A stretch of DNA of 11,457 nucleotides from Clostridia bacterium (lineage in GTDB: Bacteria > Bacillota_E > SLMV01 > PUMD01), in assembly GCA_007128555.1 (NCBI GenBank), contig SKXF01000361.1, positions 1 to 11,457 of the forward strand, in the 5' to 3' direction. The notes under the pieces were generated by a model. It was not told where the DNA came from and searched no databases. It saw nothing but the letters and a program-made list of their open reading frames with translations. The position numbers were made by a program, and so were the translations under genes. This document shows, piece after piece, positions 1-6,719 of the stretch. Position 1 is the first letter of the stretch. Each line of letters begins with the position of its first letter.

Positions 1-41
1 CCATCAACTCGGCCTGATGATTTTCTGACAGGGAGGCTGTA

Positions 42-1388
42 ATGAACCGTCCTCGCAAGGTGAAGATTACCGACACCATTTACCGCGACGCCCACCAGTC
101 ACGCATGGCGACCCGCATGAGCACCGAAGATATGCTCCCCGTAGCAAAGGATCTCGAATCCGTGGGATTCTGGGCCCTCGAGATGTGGGGAGGAGCCACC
201 TTTGACAGCTGCCTTCGTTTCCTGAAGGAATGCCCGTGGCTTCGGGTGCGGCGCCTGCGTGAGCATATCCGCGACACCGGGTTCATGATGCTACTGCGGG
301 GTCAAAATATCCTCGGATACAAGCATTACCCGGACGATGTGCTGGAGGCCTTCGTAAGGGCCACGGTCGATAACGGTGTCAATATTATCAGGATTTTTGA
401 TGCCCTGAACGACGTGCGCAACATGGAGATGGCCATCCGTGCCACCCGCGCCGCAGGGGGGCATGTCCAGGCCGCAGTCGTCTACACGATCAGCCCCGTT
501 CACGACATCGACCACTATGTCGAGACTGCCGTTCATCTGGAGAAACTGGGTGCCGATTCCATATGCATCAAGGACATGGCCGGGATCCTCACCCCCTATC
601 GGGGGTACCAGCTGGTAGAGGAAATGAAGAAAGCCGTCGGCATCCCCATAGACATCCACAGCCATATGACCACCGGCATGGCGGCGATGTCCTACCTTAA
701 GACGATTGAGGCGGGAGCGGATATCGTGGACACCTGCCTGAGCGCCTTCGCCAACGGCACCTCGCAGCCTGCGACCGAGAGCCTGGTCGCCGTCCTCCAG
801 GACACTCCCTATGACACCGGACTTGACCTTGAGAAACTGGCGAACATCAACAGCCACTTCAAGAAAGTCAGGGAGCAGTACGGTGACTTCTTTACGCCCG
901 CCGATGTCGACGCCCAGTGCCTCGTCTACCAGGTTCCCGGAGGCATGCTCTCCAACCTGAGGGCGCAGATGAACGCCCAGGGAATGCTGGATAAATGGGA
1001 CGAGGTTCTCAACGAGGTACCGCGAGTCCGCGAAGAGCTCGGTTACCCACCGCTGGTGACACCCATGAGCCAGATCGTGGGAACGCAGGCGGTATTCAAC
1101 GTGGCCACCGGTGAGCGCTACTCGGTGAAGTCCAAGGAGATCCGCGACTACGTTCGCGGCCTCTACGGGCGAGCTCCGGGCGAGATCTCCGATGAGGTAA
1201 GAAAGAAGATCATCGGTGATGAAGAGGTACTCACCACGAGGCCGGCCGAGCTGCTTGAACCTGGAATGGAAAAGGCCCGGGACGCGATCAAGGAGTACAT
1301 CCGCAAGCCCGAAGACGTGCTGTCGTACGCCCTGTTCCCGGACCAGGCCCTGGATTACTTCAAGCACCGCGAGATCCACGGAGAATGA
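42..1388 (+). CDS. Biotin-dependent carboxyltransferase subunit (PycB / OadA / transcarboxylase 5S type)
   Basis: This 448-residue protein is the carboxyltransferase component of a biotin enzyme that moves CO2 between carboxybiotin and pyruvate/oxaloacetate in the cytoplasm. An N-terminal TIM-barrel HMGL-like domain (about residues 5-275) carries the family motif RDAHQS (15-20), LLRGQN (84-89), the lysine expected to be carbamylated (K177 in CIKDMAG) and the metal-binding HSH (206-208). By alignment from memory with the Propionibacterium 5S subunit, D16, K177, H206 and H208 are the metal and carbamate ligands. The conserved PYC/OADA domain follows (about 290-440) with PGGMLSN (299-305). It ends there: the C-terminal biotinyl domain of full-length PycB/OadA is absent, so the biotin carrier must be a separate protein. 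The start is supported by AGGGAGG at 30-36. TAATG at 40-44 suggests close coupling to an upstream gene, probably another subunit of the complex. Pyruvate carboxylase, oxaloacetate decarboxylase and transcarboxylase cannot be told apart here. Confidence 0.95.
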   Translation: MNRPRKVKITDTIYRDAHQSRMATRMSTEDMLPVAKDLESVGFWALEMWGGATFDSCLRFLKECPWLRVRRLREHIRDTGFMMLLRGQNILGYKHYPDDVLEAFVRATVDNGVNIIRIFDALNDVRNMEMAIRATRAAGGHVQAAVVYTISPVHDIDHYVETAVHLEKLGADSICIKDMAGILTPYRGYQLVEEMKKAVGIPIDIHSHMTTGMAAMSYLKTIEAGADIVDTCLSAFANGTSQPATESLVAVLQDTPYDTGLDLEKLANINSHFKKVREQYGDFFTPADVDAQCLVYQVPGGMLSNLRAQMNAQGMLDKWDEVLNEVPRVREELGYPPLVTPMSQIVGTQAVFNVATGERYSVKSKEIRDYVRGLYGRAPGEISDEVRKKIIGDEEVLTTRPAELLEPGMEKARDAIKEYIRKPEDVLSYALFPDQALDYFKHREIHGE

Positions 1389-1716
1389 GACCCCCTGGAA
1401 GGGGGCCGACTCCCGTTCCACCTCATCATCCCCTGACCCCAAAGGCCGCCCCCTCGAGGGCGGCCTTTGCCTCGGCCAGCGCGATCACCACGTCACAATC
1501 GATGGTGGCCCGGCCTGCGACCCGGCCTGGCCCGACGGGCACTGGACGTGTTGCTACGGGTGGCCTGTAGCGTCTGGTGGCACGCCCATACCCTCAGATC
1601 ACCCCGCTGTCATCATCTCTCCCACCCCGTCACACCTGGGGTTACCGCACGGCCGAGGACCACAGCATGATCCTCCGTATCGATGAACGGACCCCCACTT
1701 CACCTCCTCCGCATCA
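1389..1716. other. Convergent intergenic region without a recognisable gene
   Basis: This is the space between the plus-strand carboxyltransferase gene and the minus-strand PKD-protein gene. It contains a small C5/G5 hairpin right after the stop codon (1391-1405) and the strong hairpin at 1441-1468. A direct repeat of CCCGGCCTG lies at about 1510-1530. Short ORFs are present on both strands, but they have low-complexity, proline/arginine-rich translations and no family resemblance, so I do not call a gene. Confidence 0.6.
1441..1468 (+). terminator. Probable intrinsic terminator after the carboxyltransferase gene
   Basis: A perfect 11-bp inverted repeat AAAGGCCGCCC / GGGCGGCCTTT encloses a 6-base loop (CCTCGA), 52 bases after the stop codon. 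The U tract is only three bases long before GCC, so termination may be imperfect. The symmetrical A3/T3 ends mean the hairpin could also act on minus-strand transcripts arriving from the converging operon at 1717-4424. Confidence 0.65.
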
Positions 1717-3780
1717 TCAATGGCCCGTCAGGGTCGTTGCCAACACCTGGACAGGGCGTTCCTCGGTAAAGGTCACCGAAAAGAAACGTGATGACCCATC
1801 AGACCGCCTCCAGCTATACCGGAGATTCACCGCACCCCTGACCTGGAACGTCCCCGGCCTCTCCCACACAACGTCGAACGCCTCTCCCGGGTAGAACACG
1901 ATCTGCAAGTTCTCCACCTGGCCGGGCAGCTCATCAAGGTGCACATCCACCCGGTATCGCGCAGGCCTGCCAACCACCCACGATTCGGGACCCTGCAGAC
2001 GGATCTCCGGCACCAGCTCTGCGGGCGCCTCGTAGGGGAACACCTCGGTCCATGGCCCCGAGGACACGGTGGTGTTCCATTGTCGGTCGTCAAGCACGGT
2101 TCCGTCTGCTGCAAGAGACTGGGCTCTCACCTCGTACTCACCAGGCTCTCGATAGGTGTGCTCCATCTCTCCGGCCCGACTCGCCGGTCCTGTATCGAGA
2201 TGGACCTTTCCATCACCGAAGTCCCAGGCCCAGGCTGCGTGTTGAACCCTCTCCTCCGTCTTGAGTGTTGTGCTTTTGTTCCGATACGTAGCGCGGATCT
2301 CGGGGATGTCTTCTGCAGCTTCACCTGGTCCCAATCCCGCCTGTTCGGCTGGTAATCCCTCCCGATCCTCCCCGGCGGCTCCGAGAACGCCCGGATATCT
2401 CAATCGCGTGGCGAGGTTCAGGATTCCATCGGCGAATCTTCCCAGGACCTGCAGCACCTTGTTCGGTGCAGGTCCATGGGGACCACCCCCGAGGAGTCCG
2501 ACCGCTGTCGCGGCAACGTCCTCATCCTGGCCCACCCGTCCCCCCACGGCCGTAAACAGTTCGACGGACTCACCCGCCGCACCCATCATGGACGACTGCC
2601 TTTCGGTCCACCAGTCGTTGGGACCGATGTGGGGATCGAAGATCTGCCACCAGTTTGGAGCAGTGGCCAGGATGATCTTCACTCCCGGGTCTTCAAGGGG
2701 ATGGATCCGGCGAATCAGCTGGTTCCCCGGGATCTGCAGGGAACCCTCGGGGCCGGGAACGGTCACCTGTTGGGGCAGCTGGTAGAGCAGGACGTCGCTT
2801 TCGAGTCCCAGTTGTTCCTCCAGCCAGAGAACCGCTTCCTGCCGGCCCCGGTTTGCCAGGTTCGGCATGATGTAATCGTTCAGGAACCTCACCGCCCGCC
2901 TGCGAAGGAATTCCACCGCAACGGTCTTCCAGCTCGGGCCGAGGGTCACGTCGAGCATGAGGTCCTGGGCGAGAACCTGGCTGGCAGGAACCAGCGCCAG
3001 GTAGGTTCTCCGGGCGGTGAGTGCAGACAGCAGGTCCATGTAGCCCCAGGACAGGACCCGGCCCGGCACTCCCATGTCGTCCTCCGACAGGGTTCCGTCC
3101 CAGGCAATCGGTGTCTCCTCGTCCTTCAAGTATCCAGGTATTCTCGCAGGATACCTCACCGACAGCCAACCCAGGAATCCCACCGCTCCCTCGAAACCCG
3201 CAGGCAGAAGGGACATGTGTTGCGATGCCAGGTAGCTGCCATACAGCGGTTCGAACAAATCCCGGCTGCGCTGGGCTACGTAGTGTTCCAGGCCCACGTA
3301 CTCCGGTCGTGCCCACGACACGTCCCCACCGGAGCGGTACATCCCCCGCTCCCTTCGGTATCTTTCCACCCGGGCCGCCAGTTGCTCAGCATACAGCACA
3401 TCCGCTGCAACGGATCCGGCACCGACAGGAGCGATCAGCACCAGGCGGCCGGGGTCTACCTTATGATCCAAGCTGTGCAGCCACCACCTGACGGGCAAGA
3501 CCGCGGCCCCAACGACCAGCACATTCATGTCCTCGATCTCCGGTGACAGCTGCGACAGCCTCCTGACGCCATCGGCAAAGGATCCATCGAGGCGCAACGT
3601 GTCGACGTCCCAACCCGCGTTGACCAGCGCCTGTTCCAGCGTCGATACATCCGTGTACGGTGGGGAAGTGATCAGGAGGACGCGTGGGTCCCCCGGTGCA
3701 TCCGCGCCTTCAACCGGGGACACCAACAACATCACCAGGACCATCCCCACCATCAAGCCATTACCGAGCTCTCGATTCAT
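1717..3780 (-). CDS. Exported protein with degenerate alpha/beta-hydrolase-like region and a PKD domain
   Basis: This 687-residue protein has a signal peptide (hydrophobic residues 9-20, likely cleavage near VEGADA, 22-27). Residues 31-125 alternate predicted strands and helices as in an alpha/beta hydrolase. The segment VLVVGAAVLPVRWW (87-100), followed by LVLIAP (113-118), sits where lipases have the nucleophile elbow (GHSMGG) and the next strand, but the serine position is alanine (A93). A second part (about 285-440) ends with GPNDWW (386-391). A classic PKD domain occupies about 490-575, with WDFGDG (519-524) and HTYREPGEYEVR (541-552), followed by another beta-rich, probably Ig-like region (590-680). 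The start is chosen because ATG at 3780 overlaps the upstream stop as ATGA and has AAGGAGG at 3788-3794; an in-frame extension to 3900 has no such support. It is probably a secreted or surface binding protein rather than an active hydrolase. The hydrolase comparison is my inference; the PKD call is firm. Confidence 0.85.
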   Translation of the reverse strand: MNRELGNGLMVGMVLVMLLVSPVEGADAPGDPRVLLITSPPYTDVSTLEQALVNAGWDVDTLRLDGSFADGVRRLSQLSPEIEDMNVLVVGAAVLPVRWWLHSLDHKVDPGRLVLIAPVGAGSVAADVLYAEQLAARVERYRRERGMYRSGGDVSWARPEYVGLEHYVAQRSRDLFEPLYGSYLASQHMSLLPAGFEGAVGFLGWLSVRYPARIPGYLKDEETPIAWDGTLSEDDMGVPGRVLSWGYMDLLSALTARRTYLALVPASQVLAQDLMLDVTLGPSWKTVAVEFLRRRAVRFLNDYIMPNLANRGRQEAVLWLEEQLGLESDVLLYQLPQQVTVPGPEGSLQIPGNQLIRRIHPLEDPGVKIILATAPNWWQIFDPHIGPNDWWTERQSSMMGAAGESVELFTAVGGRVGQDEDVAATAVGLLGGGPHGPAPNKVLQVLGRFADGILNLATRLRYPGVLGAAGEDREGLPAEQAGLGPGEAAEDIPEIRATYRNKSTTLKTEERVQHAAWAWDFGDGKVHLDTGPASRAGEMEHTYREPGEYEVRAQSLAADGTVLDDRQWNTTVSSGPWTEVFPYEAPAELVPEIRLQGPESWVVGRPARYRVDVHLDELPGQVENLQIVFYPGEAFDVVWERPGTFQVRGAVNLRYSWRRSDGSSRFFSVTFTEERPVQVLATTLTGH

Positions 3781-4424
3781 CGCACAACCTCCTTCTCCGG
3801 GCTCTTCACCCTGGAATGATCCACCCAGCCCTCGTTGCACAGCACCAACACAAGCGCAGGTTCGGTCCGAACCAGGGCCTCCTCCAGGCGATCCTGCCAC
3901 AGCTCCGGATCATGGTAAACCCGGAGTCCACCCGACGGCTCCCGAACCACGCCCAGTCTCTTATGCTGCATTGGAGCCAGCACGAGGGGGTCACCAAAGA
4001 GCTCAAGAAGCACCTCCCCCTCGCCCGATACCGAACGAAGCAACAGGGAAACCTCAGAGAACGCAGATCTCTGCAGGGGGAAAGGGACCGTGTGGGAAAA
4101 GGTCCTCACACCCATCATCCGCGCAGCAACAACATCCTCCGGCGACCTTACCTCGTACAACAGCCGCACCGGTGGTGACGTGAGCCGATCGAGGGCAGGC
4201 ACCCTGGAGATGAGGTGATCCCCCGTCCACCTTGGAGCATCGAGGTCGTGCAATCTGGAATGGGGTTCATCGAAGACGGTCCTGGCTTCAATCCTGAGAA
4301 GCAGGAAGTGCCCCGGGGGCACCTCCAGGTGACGGGACACAAGGCCAGGGGGCCCATGACCGCTTACACCCATCACGACGAAAACGAAAAAGAAGAGGAA
4401 ACATACTGGAAGTAACCTTCGCAT
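3777..4424 (-). CDS. Exported hypothetical protein, first gene of a two-gene operon
   Basis: I do not recognise this 215-residue protein. Residues 2-4 are basic (RRL) and are followed by a very hydrophobic stretch rich in Phe/Val (about 8-21), a signal peptide or membrane anchor with possible cleavage around GVSGHG. The mature part looks beta-rich with alternating hydrophobic residues and has no cysteine pair, repeat or catalytic motif I can name. The stop overlaps the start of the PKD protein by 4 bases (ATGA), so the two are probably made in equal amounts and may work together on the cell surface. ATG at 4424 is favoured; GTG at 4433 is an in-frame alternative. Neither has a good Shine-Dalgarno sequence, and the predicted 5' leader is only about 25 bases. 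Confidence 0.8.
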   Translation of the reverse strand: MRRLLPVCFLFFFVFVVMGVSGHGPPGLVSRHLEVPPGHFLLLRIEARTVFDEPHSRLHDLDAPRWTGDHLISRVPALDRLTSPPVRLLYEVRSPEDVVAARMMGVRTFSHTVPFPLQRSAFSEVSLLLRSVSGEGEVLLELFGDPLVLAPMQHKRLGVVREPSGGLRVYHDPELWQDRLEEALVRTEPALVLVLCNEGWVDHSRVKSPEKEVVR

Positions 4425-4456
4425 GTCAATCACTTATCGTGGGGTCAGATGCCCCC

Positions 4457-4484
4457 AGTATACCAGAAATTGCCACAATGTCAA
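4457..4484 (-). promoter_or_regulatory. Strong sigma-A promoter of the exported-protein operon
   Basis: Read on the minus strand, TTGACA (4484-4479) is followed after 16 bases by TATACT (4462-4457), and TGG directly before it forms an extended -10 (TGnTATACT). Transcription should begin near 4450 and leave about 25 bases before the ATG at 4424. It is the best housekeeping promoter in the window and contrasts with the sporulation-type promoters elsewhere. Confidence 0.75.
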
Positions 4485-4509
4485 GGCGGGGGAGATTTTC
4501 CCCCCCGCC
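4485..4509 (-). terminator. Hairpin after the SASP gene, possible terminator
   Basis: The arms GGCGGGGG (4485-4492) and CCCCCGCC (4502-4509) form an 8-bp GC stem with a 9-base loop, about 20 bases past the SASP stop codon. On the minus strand only two T residues follow, so it is a weak intrinsic terminator. It directly abuts the -35 box of the downstream operon and so insulates that promoter from SASP transcription. Confidence 0.5.
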
Positions 4510-4528
4510 CCTGCGCTGCTGCCTTGCC

Positions 4529-4702
4529 TTACTGCCCCTCAGCCATGGCCCTCTCGGCCCTCGCTATGGCAGCACGAACCAGCGAACCACAGGCCCGGGC
4601 CGGCATTTCACCCCAGTCACCGTTTCGTTCCATCAGGAGTTGGTCGATGCCCAGTTCCTTGGCCAGCTCGTACTTGAGTCGATCACTCATGATTCTTGCC
4701 AA
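4529..4702 (-). CDS. Small acid-soluble spore protein, alpha/beta type
   Basis: This 57-residue protein belongs to the alpha/beta SASP family, which coats forespore DNA, holds it in an A-like form, protects it from UV and heat, and is degraded at germination. YELAKELG (11-18) matches the family's first conserved block and contains the germination-protease site, expected between L13 and A14. WGEMPARACGSLVRAAI (30-46) matches the second, DNA-binding block (family form W/G-x-x-S/T-S-R-x-x-G). I chose TTG at 4702 because AGGGAGG (4712-4718) stands 9 bases before it and the result, MARIMSDRLKYELAK, has the usual N-terminal length. Upstream in-frame ATG codons lie on or before the SD. Changes from the family core (Pro-Ala in place of Ser-Ser before Arg) are unusual but conservative in size. 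It is a single gene, divergent from the DUF421 gene. Confidence 0.85.
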   Translation of the reverse strand: MARIMSDRLKYELAKELGIDQLLMERNGDWGEMPARACGSLVRAAIARAERAMAEGQ

Positions 4703-4751
4703 TGGAATCATCCTCCCTGGTTCGGTTCGGTCGCCGGGGCAGCAGCACATT

Positions 4752-4780
4752 TAGTCTGGCTCACAGGCGCTGATCCATGA
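4752..4780 (-). promoter_or_regulatory. Candidate sigma-G-type promoter of the SASP gene
   Basis: On the minus strand, TCATG (4780-4776) and CAGACTA (4758-4752) are separated by 17 bases. The sigma-G consensus is roughly GHATR, N17-18, CATWMTA, so each box has one mismatch. SASP genes are classically sigma-G dependent, which fits. The predicted start lies about 40 bases upstream of the TTG codon. Confidence 0.4.
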
Positions 4781-4808
4781 TAGCAATCCTGCACATCCGT
4801 GCATAATT
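4779..4808 (+). promoter_or_regulatory. Candidate forespore-type promoter of the DUF421 gene
   Basis: CATAATT at 4802-4808 matches six of seven positions of the sigma-G -10 element CATWMTA. The matching -35 is poor: GATAG at 4779-4783 is at the right distance (18 bases) but fits only in part. It would overlap the -35 of the divergent SASP promoter. CATAAT could also serve as a sigma-A -10, but no TTGACA-like box is at the proper spacing. Confidence 0.3.
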
Positions 4809-4849
4809 AGGACAGGAAGAAGGCACGTTACGTCAATGAGGTGGAGACT

Positions 4850-5533
4850 GTGGTATTCCTAACGGTATTTCTGCGCACCGTCTTTTTCTATTTCAATGTC
4901 CTCGTTTTCGTCCGCCTCATGGGCAAACGCGAGATCGGGCAGCTGTCACCGTTCGACCTCGTGGTATCCATCATGATCGCCGAGGCAGCGGTAATGCCCA
5001 TCGATGATCCTGGGCGCTCTATCTGGATGGGCATCATACCCGTCACAGCACTGGCCGGCCTGCAAATCGCAATATCGTGGCTCTGCCTGAAATATCCCAC
5101 CATCCAGTCCATGGTAAACGGTCGACCAACCGTGATTATTGAAGGCGGCAAGATCAACGAAGAAAATATGCGCCGCTCCCGCTTCACCATCCATGAGCTC
5201 ATGGAGCAGCTGCGCCTGCAGAATGCGCCCGCCCTTGCCGATGTGGAATACGCCATCCTGGAGATGTCTGGAAAACTGAGCGTGATGCCCACCGTGAGAG
5301 CCCGGAGCCTCCAACCGTCGGACCTGAAGCTCGACCTTCCACAAGAGGGACTGCCTGCTACACTGATCGTGGATGGGGTCATCAACCAGGAAGGTTTAAG
5401 AGTCATAAACCGTGATCAGCCGTGGTTGATGGACCAGCTGAAGCAGCATCGCATTGCGGATCCAGGCAGCATTTTCGTGGCAGCTGTCGACCGGGCGGGC
5501 AAGCTCTGGATCCAGCAAAAAGAAGCCCCGTAG
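4850..5533 (+). CDS. DUF421 / YetF-family membrane protein
   Basis: This 227-residue protein belongs to the DUF421 family (B. subtilis YetF, YdfS, YrbG), at the family's usual length. Three hydrophobic helices lie at about residues 2-23, 38-53 and 60-81. The diagnostic RLMGKREIGQLSPFDLVV starts at residue 22. Two similar cytoplasmic modules follow: VNGRPTVIIEGGKINEENMRR (from 89) and LPATLIVDGVINQEGLRV (from 168), each a short beta unit followed by a helix. Family members occur in the inner membrane of spores and affect spore resistance or germination; the molecular activity is unknown. GTG at 4850 is preferred because GAGGTG (4839-4844) is 5 bases before it; GTG at 4841 would add three residues but lacks an SD. 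The gene is divergent from the SASP gene, which supports a spore role. Confidence 0.9.
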   Translation: MVFLTVFLRTVFFYFNVLVFVRLMGKREIGQLSPFDLVVSIMIAEAAVMPIDDPGRSIWMGIIPVTALAGLQIAISWLCLKYPTIQSMVNGRPTVIIEGGKINEENMRRSRFTIHELMEQLRLQNAPALADVEYAILEMSGKLSVMPTVRARSLQPSDLKLDLPQEGLPATLIVDGVINQEGLRVINRDQPWLMDQLKQHRIADPGSIFVAAVDRAGKLWIQQKEAP

Positions 5534-5582
5534 GCGGGGGATGCTGATGGATCCGAAGGCAAAGCGACGTCCCTGGGCCACA

Positions 5583-5760
5583 TTACCTGAGATGGAACCT
5601 GGTCAATCCTCCAGGCGATAAACCGACGCAGATCGCAGCAGTATTCCATCCCCCGGGGTGGTGCACCACCGTGTCTCGACCCTCAAGGAGGTCTGCGACC
5701 TCTCCCTGGGTAGATCGCACCGTACCTGGCCTGCACGGTGCGAAGCAGCAGCACCGACAT
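5583..5760 (-). pseudogene. Possible frameshifted small ORF
   Basis: From ATG at 5760 the frame reads MSVLLLRTVQARYGAIYPG and then stops soon after. Skipping one base in the GGG at 5706-5704 moves into a frame that continues with GEVADLLEGRDTVVHHPGGW and runs to TAA at 5583. The joined product would have 58 residues with a sensible composition. No convincing SD precedes the ATG and I do not recognise the family. It could be a decayed gene, a sequencing indel, or chance. Confidence 0.25.
5715..5743. repeat. 9-bp inverted repeat (hairpin)
   Basis: TCGCACCGT (5715-5723) and ACGGTGCGA (5735-5743) are exact reverse complements with an 11-base loop. It is the best of a cluster that also includes the 14-bp perfect palindrome GGTGGTGCACCACC (5657-5670) and the tight stem GAGGTC-TGC-GACCTC (5688-5702). 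The role is unknown; structured RNA or operator sites are both possible. Confidence 0.6.
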
Positions 5761-5981
5761 CTTAGTCCCACTCACAACGGGACGGTCGCTTCCGAGGCCA
5801 GGCAGGTCCTTCTGCCCTCAGCACAACATCCTGCGTGTGATGCCGACGATGATTGGGGCCATGGAAGGGCATGCGACTCGATCGAGGGATGGCTGTTACT
5901 CGGCGGGCCGATCGGAACGGCAGGTGAATCACCGGGGATGTTACCGCATTGCCCCAACGGCTATGGAAGGCGACCATGGGG

Positions 5982-6016
5982 ATGCGGGCCGAACCCGTTC
6001 TGCGTCCGGCCCGCAT
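5982..6016. repeat. 10-bp inverted repeat between convergent genes
   Basis: ATGCGGGCCG (5982-5991) and CGGCCCGCAT (6007-6016) pair perfectly around a 15-base loop, and with one bulged base the stem can grow by four more pairs (GGGG at 5978-5981 with TCCC at 6018-6021). It lies about 65 bases past the spoVT stop codon and could end or stabilise the spoVT transcript, although no U tract follows. Confidence 0.55.
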
Positions 6017-6081
6017 GTCCCAACTTCTCCGTACCTCCAGGTTCACCTACGCAGAGTTGACTCCGTGATTGATCTGGCCCG

Positions 6082-6633
6082 TCATTCAGAGAGGTACCGG
6101 GACAGAAAACCAGCCGCCGACTGAGCCATCTTCATCTCTGTGTCGCCAACCGGGTTATCACGTTCCACCGAGGCCAGGATGACCGTCCCATAGGGATCAC
6201 CCTGCACAATGATGGGAGCTATCGCCTGAGTGGAGAATTCGCTCTCCTCACTGTCCTCCAGCAGAATCTCGGAGGATTGGGCAGGATCACTCTGAAACAG
6301 AGTCTGCCTGTCATTCATGGACCGCAGGACAGCATCGCTGACCCGCTTGTCGATGAAATCCTTGCGTCTTGCCCCTGATACCGCCACAACCGAATCGCGG
6401 TCGCTTATCAGAGCAACCTGACCACTGGCTTCATGGAGAGAATCTGTCATCTCCTCCGCAAAGGTGCCGAGATCAACAATCGCAGAGTATTTCTTGAGGA
6501 TGACTTCCCCGTCCTTGTCCACAAAGATCTCCAGGGGGTCACCATCGCGAATTCTCATGGTGCGACGGATCTCGATGGGTATGACTATCCGTCCCAGATC
6601 ATCAATTCTTCTGACAACTCCAGTCGCTTTCAC
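6082..6633 (-). CDS. spoVT: Stage V sporulation protein T, AbrB-type forespore regulator
   Basis: SpoVT is a DNA-binding regulator that tunes sigma-G-dependent genes in the forespore. Residues 1-50 form the AbrB/SpoVT swapped-hairpin domain (MKATGVVRRIDDLGR at the start, then RIRDGDPLEIFVDKDGE at 27-43), nearly identical to B. subtilis SpoVT as I recall it. Residues 55-180 form the GAF-like domain, ending AAGFLSRYL (173-181). The length is 183 residues against 178 in B. subtilis. The start is GTG at 6633: the protein then begins MKATG like its orthologues, and AGAGGTGA (6639-6646) lies 5 bases before it. A GTG at 6642 lies inside the SD and is rejected. It sits after ireB on the same strand, but a forespore-type promoter at 6674-6702 suggests independent control. 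Confidence 0.96.
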   Translation of the reverse strand: MKATGVVRRIDDLGRIVIPIEIRRTMRIRDGDPLEIFVDKDGEVILKKYSAIVDLGTFAEEMTDSLHEASGQVALISDRDSVVAVSGARRKDFIDKRVSDAVLRSMNDRQTLFQSDPAQSSEILLEDSEESEFSTQAIAPIIVQGDPYGTVILASVERDNPVGDTEMKMAQSAAGFLSRYLSE

Positions 6634-6673
6634 ATCAGTCACCTCTTGAACCGGATTGTTACTCCGCGAAAGT

Positions 6674-6702
6674 TATTATCCCGCAGGGGAAGAAGTTTAT
6701 TC
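6674..6702 (-). promoter_or_regulatory. spoVT: Sigma-G (or sigma-F) type promoter of spoVT
   Basis: On the minus strand, GAATA (6702-6698) is followed after 17 bases by GATAATA (6680-6674). The sigma-G consensus is GHATR, N17-18, CATWMTA; only the first base of the -10 differs. In B. subtilis spoVT is transcribed by sigma-G, so function and sequence agree. The start would be near 6667, about 34 bases before the GTG. Confidence 0.6.
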
Positions 6703-6719
6703 TGATGCAGGGTGCATCA
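6703..6719. repeat. 17-bp palindrome abutting the spoVT -35 box, possible operator
   Basis: TGATGCA (6703-6709) and TGCATCA (6713-6719) are perfect reverse complements with a GGG centre. The site directly touches the -35 element of the spoVT promoter on its upstream side, a position typical of activator sites. Autoregulation by SpoVT is possible but is inference. Confidence 0.5.

Larger units (their letters stand above)
5534..6081. other. Convergent intergenic region rich in inverted repeats, no intact gene
   Basis: This 548-base stretch lies between the DUF421 gene (plus) and spoVT (minus). ORFs longer than 90 codons exist on both strands but their translations show no family, no good ribosome site and odd composition. 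What stands out is a run of perfect inverted repeats: 5657-5670, 5688-5702, 5715-5743, 5765-5783, 5801-5816 and 5982-6016. A frameshifted small ORF may lie at 5583-5760 on the minus strand. No run of T follows any of the hairpins on either strand. Confidence 0.5.

Noticed and set aside
1..41. Tail of an upstream gene
   Set aside because: All three frames close before the first ATG (stops at 15-17, 26-28 and 40-42) and the few residues do not identify a family, so I cannot say which frame is real.
291..1442. Long minus-strand ORF (383 codons) opposite the carboxyltransferase gene
   Set aside because: It is a shadow of a strongly conserved enzyme gene; the translation matches no family and lacks a ribosome site.
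2476..3546. Plus-strand ORF (356 codons) opposite the PKD-protein gene
   Set aside because: Its translation is His/Arg/Gln-rich, as expected from an antisense frame; the minus strand has a signal peptide, PKD motif and coupled start.
3781..3900. In-frame 40-residue extension of the PKD protein
   Set aside because: It overlaps the upstream gene, is Gly/Cys-rich, and would hide the signal peptide; the ATGA start with AAGGAGG is better.
5650..5675. GGGTGG...ACCACCG resembling the T-box consensus
   Set aside because: There is no specifier stem, no downstream terminator and no aminoacyl-tRNA or amino-acid gene following; the match comes from a simple palindrome.
5671..6124. Two overlapping plus-strand ORFs of about 128 codons in the convergent gap
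   Set aside because: Composition is erratic, no SD is present, no family is recognisable, and one of them runs into spoVT.
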